The notes beneath the pieces were generated by a model. The model did not search any database and had not been told where the DNA came from. It was given only the letters and a program-made list of their open reading frames with translations. A stretch of DNA of 64,000 nucleotides, taken from contig NZ_JBHUDI010000004.1 in the NCBI RefSeq assembly GCF_042678045.1, forward strand, positions 434,001 through 498,000, given 5' to 3'. The translations under genes and the position numbers were made by a program. This document shows positions 51,566-61,449 of this stretch, one piece after another (within the stretch, counting starts at the first letter, position 1; each line of letters starts with the position of its first letter). The DNA is from Natrinema amylolyticus_A. Its GTDB lineage: Archaea; Halobacteriota; Halobacteria; Halobacteriales; Natrialbaceae.

Positions 51566-52012
51566 ACGACAGTTCGTACGACACCGGCACAAAAAGCTGT
51601 ATTTGGCAGCGACTGGAACGACGGTCGGAGTCGTGGGCCGTCTGGTGCTGGCTGGTGGAGACGGCCAGGTTGCGGTAGCTACGGGATCGCGCTCGACACC
51701 TGACTCCGAACAACGGCTCGAGCATGTTCGAGTGTGTTTCCGGTTCGTGAATCGATCATCTTCTGTGACCTACTGTGTCACTAACCTGTACGTGCCCGTT
51801 TCAGCCACTGGCCAGCGGACAAGCCGTCCCTACACGCTCGCCTGTCGCTCGAGTCCCGCGACCGCTACACGACCGGGTCGACAGTTGCTGAACGCCGCCT
51901 GTTGTGTCCAGTTGTCCGCATGCAACCGCGAGTAACAGCCGTCTTGTGTGAGTAAACCGGGTCGAAACAATGAGTCGGTGCGTCTTCTCCCCCTCGTGAG
52001 ACTCCCGTGAGG
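51566..52012. other. Intergenic region between the aldo/keto reductase and ABC genes
   Basis: 447 bp, divergent promoters. No gene, RNA or repeat was recognised. The short ORFs across it have no convincing start or composition. Confidence 0.55.
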
Positions 52013-52771
52013 ATGTTCAACCGATCAGCGCAGGATTCGGGATCGTCTACGGCCGAGGCGGACGATCGCGAATCGACGACGGCCGTTCGCCTCGAGGGTG
52101 TCACCCACCAGTACGGATCGAGTGGTGGCCGCCTCCGGTCGGGCGATGAGCGGACGGTGACCGCCCTCCGGAACGTCTCGTTCGATGTGCCGATGGGGTC
52201 GATCGTCGGGCTCGAGGGGCCAAGCGGGAGCGGAAAGTCGACGATATTACACGCAGTCGCAGGGCTGCTAGTGCCGACCGACGGCAACGTGATCGTCCGC
52301 GAGACCGACCTCACGGCGCTGTCCGATGCGGAGCGAACCCGGATGCGGCGGCGTCATATCGGGATCGTTTTCCAGCGGTTTCACCTCCTGCCGTCGCTAT
52401 CCGCCCGCGCGAACGTCGCGTTGCCGCTCGTGCAGGCCGGCATCTCACGCTCCGATCGGCGAGCGCGTGCGACGGCGCTGCTCGAGGCGGTCGGGCTGGC
52501 CGATCGCACTTCGCACTTGCCCGGCGAGCTCAGCGGTGGCGAGCGCCAGCGGGTCGCGATCGCCCGGGCGCTATCGACGGATCCGGACGTGATCGTTGCC
52601 GACGAGCCGACGGGCGAACTCGATACGGCGACCGGGAAAGACGTCCTCGAACTGTTGACCGATATCGGCCGCGATCGTGCAGTGGTGGTCGCCTCCCACG
52701 ACGCGACGACACTGTCGGTCGCGGATCACGTCATCACGCTCCGTGACGGACGGGTGAACGATGTCCGATAA
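52013..52771 (+). CDS. ABC transporter ATP-binding protein, MacB/LolD type
   Basis: 252 residues from ATG 52013 (MFNRSAQDSG); a GTG at 52007 is an alternative. An N-terminal ~25-residue polar extension is followed by the ATPase with Walker A GPSGSGKSTILHAVAGL, the Q-loop VFQRFHLLPSLSA, signature LSGGERQRVAIARAL and Walker B VIVADEPTGELD. The family drives mechanotransmission to FtsX-like permeases rather than transport through a channel. The gene overlaps the first permease by 11 bp. Confidence 0.94.
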   Translation: MFNRSAQDSGSSTAEADDRESTTAVRLEGVTHQYGSSGGRLRSGDERTVTALRNVSFDVPMGSIVGLEGPSGSGKSTILHAVAGLLVPTDGNVIVRETDLTALSDAERTRMRRRHIGIVFQRFHLLPSLSARANVALPLVQAGISRSDRRARATALLEAVGLADRTSHLPGELSGGERQRVAIARALSTDPDVIVADEPTGELDTATGKDVLELLTDIGRDRAVVVASHDATTLSVADHVITLRDGRVNDVR

Positions 52772-54041
52772 ACGTGACGACCTGCTCGCGGGCGTCGAGA
52801 CACGGCGACGCAGGCGCTGGACCGGACTCGTCGGGTTGACGCTCTCGCGGTGGTGGCAGCGGGCGACGGGGACGACGGCAGGCCGGATCGTCTCGACCGT
52901 CGCTGCCGTCGCGCTGACGATCGCGTTCCTGCTCGTCGTGACGGGGATCGCGCTGGCGCTGGCCGACGGCGGTGTGACGGCTACCGACGATGCGACCGTC
53001 CGTATTACACCGGAAGAACAGGGGACGTTATCGTCTGTCGACGGGGTCGAGGGGCCGCGTCTCGGGGCAGCCAACGAACGAGCCAGTGAGATCCGTGCCC
53101 ACGAGGGCGTCACACACGCGTCGCCGGTACTGATCGAGACAGGCAGGCTCGAGGGGGCTGACGGTGACCCACAGACCGTCCGGCTCGTCGGTGTCGTTCC
53201 CGACGACGAGTCGCGAACCGTCGCGGGGCTGCCGACGAATCAGCTTGAGGCGGGCGATACACATTACGCGAACGGCTCGTACGAGGGTCCGCGGGCGGGT
53301 GGAATCGTGCTCTCTCGGACTGCCGCAGACCGCCTCGGCGCGTCCGCTGGCGACGAGTTGGCGGTCTCGCAGGGGCCAATAGAGTCGACCGAACCGTCGG
53401 TAACGGTGACGGTAACGGCGGTCACGGAGACCGAGGGCGGCGGGTCAGGCGTGCCGGTGGCACTCGTCCACGCGAGCGAACTCCAGTCGCTGTCAGGGGC
53501 CGCCGATGGGGAACTCGCTGATCGGGTGGTGATCTGGGGCGAGTCCGACGCCGCACAGTCGGCCGCCGCCGACACCTACCCCGGCGCGTCGGTCGCAGTC
53601 GCCGGGACGACCGACCCCACCGCGCTGTTCGAGGACGGGCTGGCGTTTGCGACCAGCGTGATCGCGCTGGTGGTCGGCGTGACGATCTGTGCGTCGTTCG
53701 TCGCGACGACGATGGGGATGACCGTCGACGAGGATCGACGAATGCTCGCCGTCCTCGAGTCGGTCGGCATTGCCACTCGTGGCCGACTCGCCGTGATCGC
53801 GATCTCGACGGGGATCACCACGCTCGTCGGGTCGGTCGTGGGCGTCGGCCTCGGTGCGGCGGCGATCGCCGGCGTCAACGCGGTCGCGGGCGCGACCGTC
53901 GCGCCGGGGGCGGTCGCGCAGTTCCATCCGCTGTTCGTGCCATACGGGATCGCCGTCGCCTTGCTCTCGGGCCTCGTCGCCGTCCCCTACCCGCTTGCCG
54001 TGGCCGCACGGACGTCCGTGCTGGCGGAGGTGGGCCGATGA
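52761..54041 (+). CDS. FtsX/MacB-family ABC permease (first)
   Basis: 426 residues. A cytoplasmic N-terminus with a first membrane helix (TVAAVALTIAFLLVVTGIALAL, about 50-75), a large extracytoplasmic domain (~85-285) and three C-terminal helices (LAFATSVIALVVGVTICASF, AISTGITTLVGSVVGVGLGA, PYGIAVALLSGLVAVPYPLAV) form the FtsX layout. It pairs with the second permease and the ATPase, probably a lipoprotein- or envelope-directed system. Confidence 0.9.
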   Translation: MSDKRDDLLAGVETRRRRRWTGLVGLTLSRWWQRATGTTAGRIVSTVAAVALTIAFLLVVTGIALALADGGVTATDDATVRITPEEQGTLSSVDGVEGPRLGAANERASEIRAHEGVTHASPVLIETGRLEGADGDPQTVRLVGVVPDDESRTVAGLPTNQLEAGDTHYANGSYEGPRAGGIVLSRTAADRLGASAGDELAVSQGPIESTEPSVTVTVTAVTETEGGGSGVPVALVHASELQSLSGAADGELADRVVIWGESDAAQSAAADTYPGASVAVAGTTDPTALFEDGLAFATSVIALVVGVTICASFVATTMGMTVDEDRRMLAVLESVGIATRGRLAVIAISTGITTLVGSVVGVGLGAAAIAGVNAVAGATVAPGAVAQFHPLFVPYGIAVALLSGLVAVPYPLAVAARTSVLAEVGR

Positions 54042-55270
54042 GCGTGAGCCGCGCAGTCGTTCGGACGCGAGCCGTCATCGGGCTCGCACTCGCACAGCTC
54101 CGGCGCTCGCCCGGCCGGACCGCCCTGACCGTGCTCGCGGTCACGTTGGCGGTGCTCTCGGTGACAGTGCTCGCGAGCCTCGGCGTCGGTGTCGTCGAGA
54201 AGGGCGAGCAAGGACTGGACAACGCCAATCGGGACATCTGGATCTCGCGATCCCCCGTCGAACCAGGTGCCAGCGGCACGGAGAACCCGATCGTCGGCGC
54301 ACACGGCATGGCGGCCGAGCTCACCGCGCGGGACGACGTCGCGTCGGCCTCTCCGATCGCGATGTACGACGTCTACGTCGGCTCGAGTCCGTCCGAACTC
54401 GAGCGCCGGCCCGCGGTCGGCGTCCAGGAGACCCACGACGAGTTCGACTTCCAGGCGGGACGCGGATTCGACGTCGACGAAGACGCCGCCGCTGGTCCCC
54501 CGCCTGACGATCCGCAGCGCCGTGAGATCGTGCTCGATCCGCAGGTCGCGGACGAACTCGGCGTTGGGGTCGGCGATACGATTTACATCGGAACCAGCCG
54601 GCACACGGCCGAGCACAACGAGTTCACGGTCGTCGGCCTCTCCGACTACTACTCGCAGTATCTGGGCTCGCCGACGGTGACGGTCCCGCTCGGCGACCTG
54701 CAAGCCGTCGCCGGGACGTCGGGGACCGACCGGGCGACGTTCGTCACTGCCGACGTGGCCGACGACGCCGACCGCGACGCCGTCGCAGCTGACCTGAGTG
54801 AAGAGTATCCCGAGTACGACGTCCGGACCAGCGACAACCAGATCCAATCGATGCTCGGGGAACGTACGGCCGTACTCGCAAGCGGCGCTACGCTGGTCGG
54901 ACTGGCCGTCCTCGGCGGCATCGTCCTGACGGCCAACCTGTTCGCGCTGGTGGCCCACCAGCAACGCGAACAACTCGCGGCGCTGCGGGCGATCGGCCTC
55001 TCGCGTGGCCTGCTCGCCGGCACGATCGGCATGCAGGGACTCGTCATCGGTCTGCTCGGTGGCTTCCTCGCCGTCGCGGTGACGCCGCTTGCCGTGATCG
55101 GCCTGAACCGGTTCTCGGCGTCGGTGCTCGGCTTCGAGCGACTCCTGCAGACGCCGCCTGCGGTCTACGCCGGTGGGTTCGCGCTCGCGCTCGTCGCCGG
55201 GACCATCGTCGCGCTCGTCGCCGGCTGGCGGGCCGGCCGCTACGCCCGGATCGAGCACCTCGAGGCCTGA
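54038..55270 (+). CDS. FtsX/MacB-family ABC permease (second)
   Basis: 410 residues; its ATG overlaps the stop of the first permease (ATGA). Same topology: helix near 25-50 (ALTVLAVTLAVLSVTVLASLGVG), extracytoplasmic domain to about 280, then three helices. QQREQLAALRAIGLSRGLLAG is the coupling loop that contacts the ATPase. The two different permeases indicate a heterodimer with the ATPase at 52013. Confidence 0.9.
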   Translation: MSVSRAVVRTRAVIGLALAQLRRSPGRTALTVLAVTLAVLSVTVLASLGVGVVEKGEQGLDNANRDIWISRSPVEPGASGTENPIVGAHGMAAELTARDDVASASPIAMYDVYVGSSPSELERRPAVGVQETHDEFDFQAGRGFDVDEDAAAGPPPDDPQRREIVLDPQVADELGVGVGDTIYIGTSRHTAEHNEFTVVGLSDYYSQYLGSPTVTVPLGDLQAVAGTSGTDRATFVTADVADDADRDAVAADLSEEYPEYDVRTSDNQIQSMLGERTAVLASGATLVGLAVLGGIVLTANLFALVAHQQREQLAALRAIGLSRGLLAGTIGMQGLVIGLLGGFLAVAVTPLAVIGLNRFSASVLGFERLLQTPPAVYAGGFALALVAGTIVALVAGWRAGRYARIEHLEA

Positions 55271-55365
55271 TCGCATCCCGACCGCTCGAGTCGGACGCGG
55301 ACCAGCGACTTCTGCCGGCGTATCCACGCCCAACCCACTTGCGGCCTGGGTCCGTACAGGTCGCG

Positions 55366-56034
55366 ATGCGAGTTCGAACACCCGATCGCGAGCGACCGAG
55401 GACGGCGGCCGAAGCGGGACCGACGACGGCGTCGCGCCTGGGAGGGCTCGCCCGTCACCTCCTCACCGCAATCGGCCTGCTCACCGTTACCTACGTTGTG
55501 TTACGAGTGCTGGGGCCGCGCGACGACGTGCCGATCCAGTCCGTCGACGAAGTACAGGAAGAGATGGAGGACGTCCTCCCTGACGAGATCCGGAGCCGCG
55601 CCACCGACGCCGTTCCCGGTGATCGGTCGATCGACACGATCCGGAACCGAGTCGGTGCCACCGTCCCCGACGACATCACGGAGACGACGATCGACGGTCC
55701 CCGGAGCGAGGCCTCCGAGTTCGACCCCGGTGTCGAGCCGTCGTCCGAGACGGACGAGGGCGGTGGCGACGACGTGACGGGACTCGACGAGAGCAGCGAA
55801 GCCGGAACCGACGAACCCGAGAGAGATGAGACCAGCGGCGACATGCTCGACGAGACGGCGACGAACGCCGACTACGCCGACGACCGCTCGGACGAGGAAA
55901 TCGCCGAGCGCACCGAATCCGACGTACAGGACGAACCGGCTGAACCGGGTGAGATGGCAGTCGGAGAGGATGTCGCGGAGGATCTCGTCGATGACGATCT
56001 CGATAGCGGGGATGACGAGAAATCCGAGGAGTGA
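55366..56034 (+). CDS. Single-pass membrane protein with long acidic tail
   Basis: 222 residues from ATG 55366 (MRVRTPDRERPRTAAEAG). One hydrophobic helix (LLTAIGLLTVTYVVLRVLG, about 33-52) is followed by ~165 residues rich in Asp, Glu, Ser and Thr with no recognised domain. The N-terminus is basic, so the acidic tail probably faces outward or associates with partners. Function unknown. The gene follows the ABC permease by 95 bp. Confidence 0.7.
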   Translation: MRVRTPDRERPRTAAEAGPTTASRLGGLARHLLTAIGLLTVTYVVLRVLGPRDDVPIQSVDEVQEEMEDVLPDEIRSRATDAVPGDRSIDTIRNRVGATVPDDITETTIDGPRSEASEFDPGVEPSSETDEGGGDDVTGLDESSEAGTDEPERDETSGDMLDETATNADYADDRSDEEIAERTESDVQDEPAEPGEMAVGEDVAEDLVDDDLDSGDDEKSEE

Positions 56035-56178
56035 GTCCACCCCGCCGGGGAAACACATCGACTGTCGGGCATCGGTTCTCAGCGGAACGATTCCCGTGAG
56101 TGCCGGCGTCGGCTCGAGTCGCCCTCGAGTTCACCGGAAGCGTGGTACTTATCCGCCGTTCGTTCCTACCGTATTTCG

Positions 56179-59019
56179 ATGACTGACGGGGACGTCGCGG
56201 CCTTTACCCACCTCGGAGCGACGGTTCGCGGGGCGCTCTCCGAACGCGGCTTCTCACAGCCGACGGCACCACAGCGGCTGGCAATCCCACCGCTGTCGGC
56301 CGGCGAGAACACGCTCGTGATCGCACCCACCGGTAGCGGGAAGACCGAGACGGCGATGTTGCCCGTCTTCGATCATCTGGTTGCTGACGAGGGGCCTCCC
56401 GAGGGCTTCGGCGCACTCTACATTACGCCGCTGCGGGCGCTCAACCGCGACATGCGCGAGCGCCTCGAGTGGTGGGGCGACTATCTCGATCTCGCGGTTG
56501 ACGTCCGCCACGGCGACACGACCCAGTATCAGCGGAGCAAACAGGCCGAGAACCCGCCGGACGTGCTGATCACGACCCCTGAGACCGTCCAGGCGATGCT
56601 CACTGGCGAGCGGTTACGCGAGGCGCTGGCGGATGTCTCCCACGTCGTGATCGACGAGGTTCACGAACTCGCGGCCTCGAAGCGGGGGGCACAGCTCTCG
56701 GTGGGTCTCGAGCGGCTCCGGGACCTGGCGGGGCCGTTCCAGCGGATCGGCCTCTCGGCGACCGTCGGCGACCCCGGCGAAGTCGGCCAGTTCCTCACGG
56801 GCGGGCGGTCCTGCGAGATTCGCGAGATCGACGTGGGGAGTAATGTCGATGTAACGGTCCGTCAGCCAGAGATTACCGAAGCGGACGAGCGGTTAGCAGG
56901 GGAACTCATGACCGAGCCAGATACGGCCAGCCACGTCCGGCTGATCCGCGACCTTGTCGCGGCCCACGAGTCGACGCTGATCTTCGTCAACACGCGCCAG
57001 ACTGCGGAGGCGCTCGGCTCGCGGTTCAAGGAACTCGAGTTGCCGATCGGCGTCCACCACGGCTCGCTCTCGAAGGAGGCACGGATCGACGTCGAGGACC
57101 GGTTCAAGGCCGGCGACCTCGACGGCTTGCTGTGTACGTCCTCGATGGAACTGGGCATCGACGTGGGACAGGTCGACCACGTGATCCAGTACAAGAGTCC
57201 GCGACAGGTCACGCGGCTGCTCCAGCGGGTCGGCCGCGCCGGGCACCGCCAGGACGAGGTCTCGAGCGGGACGATCGTCACCACGCGACCGGACGACACG
57301 TTCGAGGCACTGGCGATCGCTCGCCGGGCCCGCGACGGCGAGGTCGAGCCGGCGGCGATCCACGAGGGCAGCCTGGACGTCGTGGCGAACCAGTTGCCGG
57401 CGATCGTGCAGAGTCGCGGCGATACGGATGTCGACGAAGCCGTCGAAACTGTCACGCGCGCGTACCCGTTTCGAAACGTGCCCGGGGAGACGATTCGCGA
57501 GATCGTCTCCGAACTGGACCGCAACCGTATCCTCTGGTTCGACGAGGGGGAAGACCGTATCGAGACCACCGGCGGTACCTGGCAGTACGTCTACGCCAAT
57601 CTCTCGATGATCCCCGACGAGGAGACCTACGAGGTCCACGACATCGCCTCGGGCGGCCAGATCGGGACCCTAGACGAGCGGTTCGTCGTCAACTTCGCCC
57701 AGCTGGGCGAGGTGTTCATCCAGCGCGGCGAGATGTGGCGGATCGCCGAGATCGACGACGACGAGGCCCGGGTCAAGGTCAGCCCGATCGAGGACCCCGC
57801 CGGCGAGGTGCCCTCGTGGATCGGTCAGGAGATCCCCGTTCCCGCCGCGGTCGCAGGTGAGGTCGGCGAAATCCGAGCCGTCGCCGAGCCACAGCTTCAG
57901 TCGGGTGCCGATGCTGCCGCGGTCGGTCGCGAACTCGCCGGCCGGTACCCGAGCGACGAGTACACGCTGACCGAGGCCTGCACGCAACTCGAGCGCCAGG
58001 TCGACGCCGACGCACCGATGCCGACGGCCGACCGACTCGTCCTCGAGCGCCGGGGGCGGACGATCGTCCTGAATGCACCGTTCGGCCACATGGCAAACGA
58101 GACGCTCGGCCGCGTCCTTTCGGCGCTATTGGGTCAGCGGGCCGGTTCCTCGGTCGGCCTCGAGACCGATCCCTACCGGATCGAACTCGAGGTACCGACA
58201 TCGATCGCGACCAGCGACGTACTCGAGGTGCTCTCCGAGACCGACCCCGATCACGTCGAGGCGATCGTCGAACTCGGGCTCAAACGCTCGGACGCCCTCG
58301 CCTTCCGACTCGCACAGGTCTCGGCGAAGTTCGGCGCACTCAAGCGCTGGCAGAACACGGGCTCGGGTCGCATCTCTAACGATCGGTTGCTGGCAGCGCT
58401 CGAGGACACGCCGATGTACGAGGAGGCGATCCGGGAGGTGTTCCACGAGGATCTGGACGTCGACCGTGCGAGTGCGGTGCTCGAGAAGATTCAGTCGGGC
58501 GAGCTCGCAGTGGTGACCAACCGTGGGCGTACGCCGGTCGGACAGGGTGGCAGGTCGTCGGGCGGTAAGGAACTGCTCGCGCCAGAAAACGCCGACGCGA
58601 GCGTCATCGAGACGGTCAAAGAGCGGATTCGGGACGATCGGGTCATCCTGCTGTGTACGCACTGCACGGAGTGGAAGGTGAAGACGAAAGTCAAGCGAGT
58701 CGCCGACCAGCCCGAGTGTCCCGACTGTGGCTCGACCCGGATCGCGTCGCTGAACCCATGGGCTGATGAGGTCGTCCAGGCAGTCCGGGCCCAGGAGAAA
58801 GACGAGGAGCAGGATCGGATGACCGAGCGCGCGTTCCGGGCCGCGAGTCTCGTCCAGAGCCACGGCAAGCAGGCCGTCATCGCGATGGCCGCCCGCGGCG
58901 TCGGCCCGCACAACGCCGCTCAGATCATCAACAAGCTCCGCGAGGACGAGGCCGAGTTCTACCGGGACATCCTCTCGAAAGAACGCGAGTACGCCCGGAC
59001 GCAATCGTTCTGGGATTGA
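56179..59019 (+). CDS. Lhr-type DEAD/DEAH-box helicase
   Basis: 946 residues. Motif I APTGSGKTETAMLPVF, motif II DEVHELAASKRG, motif III SATVGD and motif VI region RLLQRVGRAGHR are all present in two RecA domains (about 1-420). A winged helix and a C-terminal zinc-binding region with CTHC...CPDC (about residues 820-845) follow. This matches archaeal large Lhr-like (Lhr2/Ski2-related) helicases, which remodel RNA-DNA hybrids or branched DNA. Genome repair or RNA turnover roles are inferred from the family. Confidence 0.93.
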   Translation: MTDGDVAAFTHLGATVRGALSERGFSQPTAPQRLAIPPLSAGENTLVIAPTGSGKTETAMLPVFDHLVADEGPPEGFGALYITPLRALNRDMRERLEWWGDYLDLAVDVRHGDTTQYQRSKQAENPPDVLITTPETVQAMLTGERLREALADVSHVVIDEVHELAASKRGAQLSVGLERLRDLAGPFQRIGLSATVGDPGEVGQFLTGGRSCEIREIDVGSNVDVTVRQPEITEADERLAGELMTEPDTASHVRLIRDLVAAHESTLIFVNTRQTAEALGSRFKELELPIGVHHGSLSKEARIDVEDRFKAGDLDGLLCTSSMELGIDVGQVDHVIQYKSPRQVTRLLQRVGRAGHRQDEVSSGTIVTTRPDDTFEALAIARRARDGEVEPAAIHEGSLDVVANQLPAIVQSRGDTDVDEAVETVTRAYPFRNVPGETIREIVSELDRNRILWFDEGEDRIETTGGTWQYVYANLSMIPDEETYEVHDIASGGQIGTLDERFVVNFAQLGEVFIQRGEMWRIAEIDDDEARVKVSPIEDPAGEVPSWIGQEIPVPAAVAGEVGEIRAVAEPQLQSGADAAAVGRELAGRYPSDEYTLTEACTQLERQVDADAPMPTADRLVLERRGRTIVLNAPFGHMANETLGRVLSALLGQRAGSSVGLETDPYRIELEVPTSIATSDVLEVLSETDPDHVEAIVELGLKRSDALAFRLAQVSAKFGALKRWQNTGSGRISNDRLLAALEDTPMYEEAIREVFHEDLDVDRASAVLEKIQSGELAVVTNRGRTPVGQGGRSSGGKELLAPENADASVIETVKERIRDDRVILLCTHCTEWKVKTKVKRVADQPECPDCGSTRIASLNPWADEVVQAVRAQEKDEEQDRMTERAFRAASLVQSHGKQAVIAMAARGVGPHNAAQIINKLREDEAEFYRDILSKEREYARTQSFWD

Positions 59020-59026
59020 CCGCTCA

Positions 59027-60214
59027 TTAGCTGACGAACGAGTCTTCCATGTCCGTGGGCGTGATCACCTCGAGCTCACCAGCGGATTCCAGTTCGTTGA
59101 GGTAGCTGACCGTCTCCCGGAGCATCGACTGGGACTCGCCGTCGAGTTGGCCGAAGGCGAGCGACGTGATGCCGCCGAGCTCTGCAGTGAGGTCGAGCGC
59201 CGACCGCGCCGCCTGGGCGCTGAGGCCGGTGACCCGCGAGCAGAGGTGTGGGTTCACCGGGACGCCCTGCGAGGGATAGAGACCGGCGAATGCGAGGCTG
59301 TGGTGTTCCGAGACGGCCTCGAGGACCTCCCCGTCGTACTCGCCGACCGGATAGGAGAAGTAGCGTGCGCCCTCCTCGTAGCCGTTGTCCTCGAGCCACG
59401 CCTTCGCGTCGCCGACCTCCGTTGCCGGGTCGCGGTCTGTCGTGGCGAGATCGAGCCCATGCATCGAGTGGCTCCCGATCGTCCAGCCGGCGTCGGATAG
59501 CTCCGCGAGCTGGTCGGTGAGGAGGTGCTCGCCCGTCGCGCTTTCGTCCTCGCGAACCCGCCCTGGCGTGATAAATGTCGTTGCAGGATAGTCGTACTCG
59601 TCGAGGACCGGGAACGCATGCGTGTAGGCGGACTCGTGGCCGCCGTCGAACTGGAGCACGACCTTCCCGACGTCCGGTGCGGGGGCAAACCGGAGGTCGT
59701 CGACCCAGACCGCCCCCTTGTCGTCGTCGGACGTCCAGCGGATGATCTGAACCTCGGTGATCGCGCTCAGATCGGGCTCGCCGTCGACGGTCCCAACGCC
59801 GAAATTGTTGTGGACGAGCGGCGTGTCCTTGTGCATTTGCTGTCTGAAGACCATCCGGTTCTCGTCCTCGTCGAGCAACTGGACGACCATGTCGGCCTCG
59901 TGTTCCGTCGCCATCGCCATGCTCGGCCGCACGCCGGAGAAATCCTGTGGTTCGTCCAGCTCGCGGACGATCCGGAACTGGTTGTCGGACCCCGACTCGA
60001 GTCGTGCGGACTGCGAGCCGTCGTAGACACGCTCCTCGTCGGCCGAGAGCGAGCCGAGCCGCGCGTCCCACGCGTCTAAATCTTCGAAGTCGTCGAACAG
60101 TTCGGCCGTCGGCTGGTCGCCATCAGAACCGGGGTCGTCGTCCGATTCTTCGGACGTCGAGCAGCCGGCGAGAGCGGCTACGAGGGCGGCGCTGAGATAC
60201 GTTCGTCGTTTCAT
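59027..60214 (-). CDS. Polysaccharide-deacetylase-like lipoprotein
   Basis: 395 residues. The N-terminus MKRRTYLSAALVAALAGC has a twin arginine and a lipobox, so the protein is probably membrane-anchored outside. An acidic linker and a beta-rich (carbohydrate-binding-like) region (about 35-170) precede a NodB-type deacetylase domain (about 180-395): motif 1 VVLQFDGGHESAYTHAFPVL, motif 2 TIGSHSMHGLDL and FSYPVGEYDGEV. Motif 1 normally reads TFDDG; the second, metal-binding Asp is Gly here, so activity is uncertain. Cell-surface glycan modification is the likely context. Confidence 0.82.
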   Translation of the reverse strand: MKRRTYLSAALVAALAGCSTSEESDDDPGSDGDQPTAELFDDFEDLDAWDARLGSLSADEERVYDGSQSARLESGSDNQFRIVRELDEPQDFSGVRPSMAMATEHEADMVVQLLDEDENRMVFRQQMHKDTPLVHNNFGVGTVDGEPDLSAITEVQIIRWTSDDDKGAVWVDDLRFAPAPDVGKVVLQFDGGHESAYTHAFPVLDEYDYPATTFITPGRVREDESATGEHLLTDQLAELSDAGWTIGSHSMHGLDLATTDRDPATEVGDAKAWLEDNGYEEGARYFSYPVGEYDGEVLEAVSEHHSLAFAGLYPSQGVPVNPHLCSRVTGLSAQAARSALDLTAELGGITSLAFGQLDGESQSMLRETVSYLNELESAGELEVITPTDMEDSFVS

Positions 60215-60579
60215 TGCTGGCGACCGCTTGCGCCACGGTGCGATATATTGTTATTCTCGGTTGTCAACAGTTCCTTATACGTCATAACGTCGGGAAAACC
60301 CGGCTCACATAGCATGCCTGTGGTGAACGCATCGATTCTCGTGATCGACTACTGCCGTCCGACATAGCCTTCCAATACACGAGTCACAGGGCCGCCGTAT
60401 CGATCGTCGACGCCAGACGGACTCCGAGCGACCTGCATACGTTTTGTAACCCACGCCGTACGAGACCAGTAGGCCAGTATTGTCGTGACCCGTGAACGGC
60501 GGTGTGATCGATCGAGAGCCACACCGACGCAGGTTGTCGATCCGTAACGGCCATACGGGTCGCTCTCGTTTGCCCTGCT
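60215..60579. other. Intergenic region between the deacetylase and psd-like genes
   Basis: 365 bp, divergent promoters. An AT-rich GATATATTGTTATTC (60241-60255) upstream of the deacetylase gene is a possible promoter. I see no gene or RNA. Confidence 0.55.
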
Positions 60580-61293
60580 ATGAAATTCGCGCCGGGGGCC
60601 TGGAAGTACGCCATCGTGCCCTTGCTCGCTGCGCCGTTCGCGCTCCTCTATAGCGCTACGGTCGGGCTCGTCGCGCTCGCGCTCGGTGCGGGAACCCTCG
60701 CGTTCTTTCGCGACCCGGAGCGCACGCCACCGGCCACCGGTGTCGTCTCGCCAGCCGACGGGACGGTCTCCGTCCTCCGCGAGGAAGGCGATCGGGTCCG
60801 GCTCGGCGTCTTCATGAACGTCTGGCACGTCCACGTCGTTCGCGCACCCTTCGCGGGCCACGTCTCTGACGTCGAACACGTCCCCGGTGCGAACCGGCCT
60901 GCGTTCTCGAAGGAGTCCGACAGAAACGAACGTGTCCACGTCCGTCTCGCGTCCGACTCCCCGAATCTGCCGTCGGCATCTGCCGAGGCGGCGACGAGTG
61001 TCGACGCCTCGAGCGCGATGGCCGACGGGCCGGACCACGATGCCGCAGTCACGCTGATCGCCGGCGCGTTCGCCCGCCGCATCCATCCCTACGCCGACCC
61101 CGGCGACGATCTCGCGCGCGGCGACCGCATCGGCCACATCGCCTTCGGCAGCCGCGTCGATCTCCTCTTTCCGCCGTCGGTCGACCGTGAGGACGTCGCC
61201 GTCGACGTCGGAGATTCGATGACCGCCGGAGAAACCGTCGTGCTCGAGCCGTCATCCCGACCGACAGCCGATTGGTCCGGCCGTGAACCGTGA
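60580..61293 (+). CDS. asd: Archaetidylserine decarboxylase (phosphatidylserine decarboxylase family)
   Basis: 237 residues. A hydrophobic N-terminal part (about 1-45) precedes the catalytic domain: TGVVSPADGTVSVL, GVFMNVWHVHVVRAPFAG and HIAFGSRVDLLFP, where the Ser of GS becomes the pyruvoyl group after self-cleavage. It converts archaetidylserine to archaetidylethanolamine in archaeal lipid synthesis. An insertion of about 25 residues rich in Ser, Ala and Asp (SDSPNLPSASAEAATSVDAS...) separates two conserved blocks and is unusual for the family. Confidence 0.9.
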   Translation: MKFAPGAWKYAIVPLLAAPFALLYSATVGLVALALGAGTLAFFRDPERTPPATGVVSPADGTVSVLREEGDRVRLGVFMNVWHVHVVRAPFAGHVSDVEHVPGANRPAFSKESDRNERVHVRLASDSPNLPSASAEAATSVDASSAMADGPDHDAAVTLIAGAFARRIHPYADPGDDLARGDRIGHIAFGSRVDLLFPPSVDREDVAVDVGDSMTAGETVVLEPSSRPTADWSGREP

Positions 61294-61449
61294 GCCCGAG
61301 CGAACGCAACTATCACTTCTGTGCCGGGGATCCGGCTCGCCACCAGCCGACTGTTTCGATCGATAAACGCCTCGTTCAGTGCAGCAGATTCCGTTGAATC
61401 CGTCGTAACCGATCGAAACTGTCGCATCGCTATTTTGGATAGCGGACGA

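Noticed and set aside
51566..52012. Possible small gene in the 447-bp divergent region
   Set aside because: Short open frames lack a promoter at suitable distance, Shine-Dalgarno sequence or protein-like composition.
53987..55381. 464-aa minus-strand frame over the second FtsX permease
   Set aside because: Antisense shadow; the sense frame has FtsX topology and start/stop overlap with its partner.
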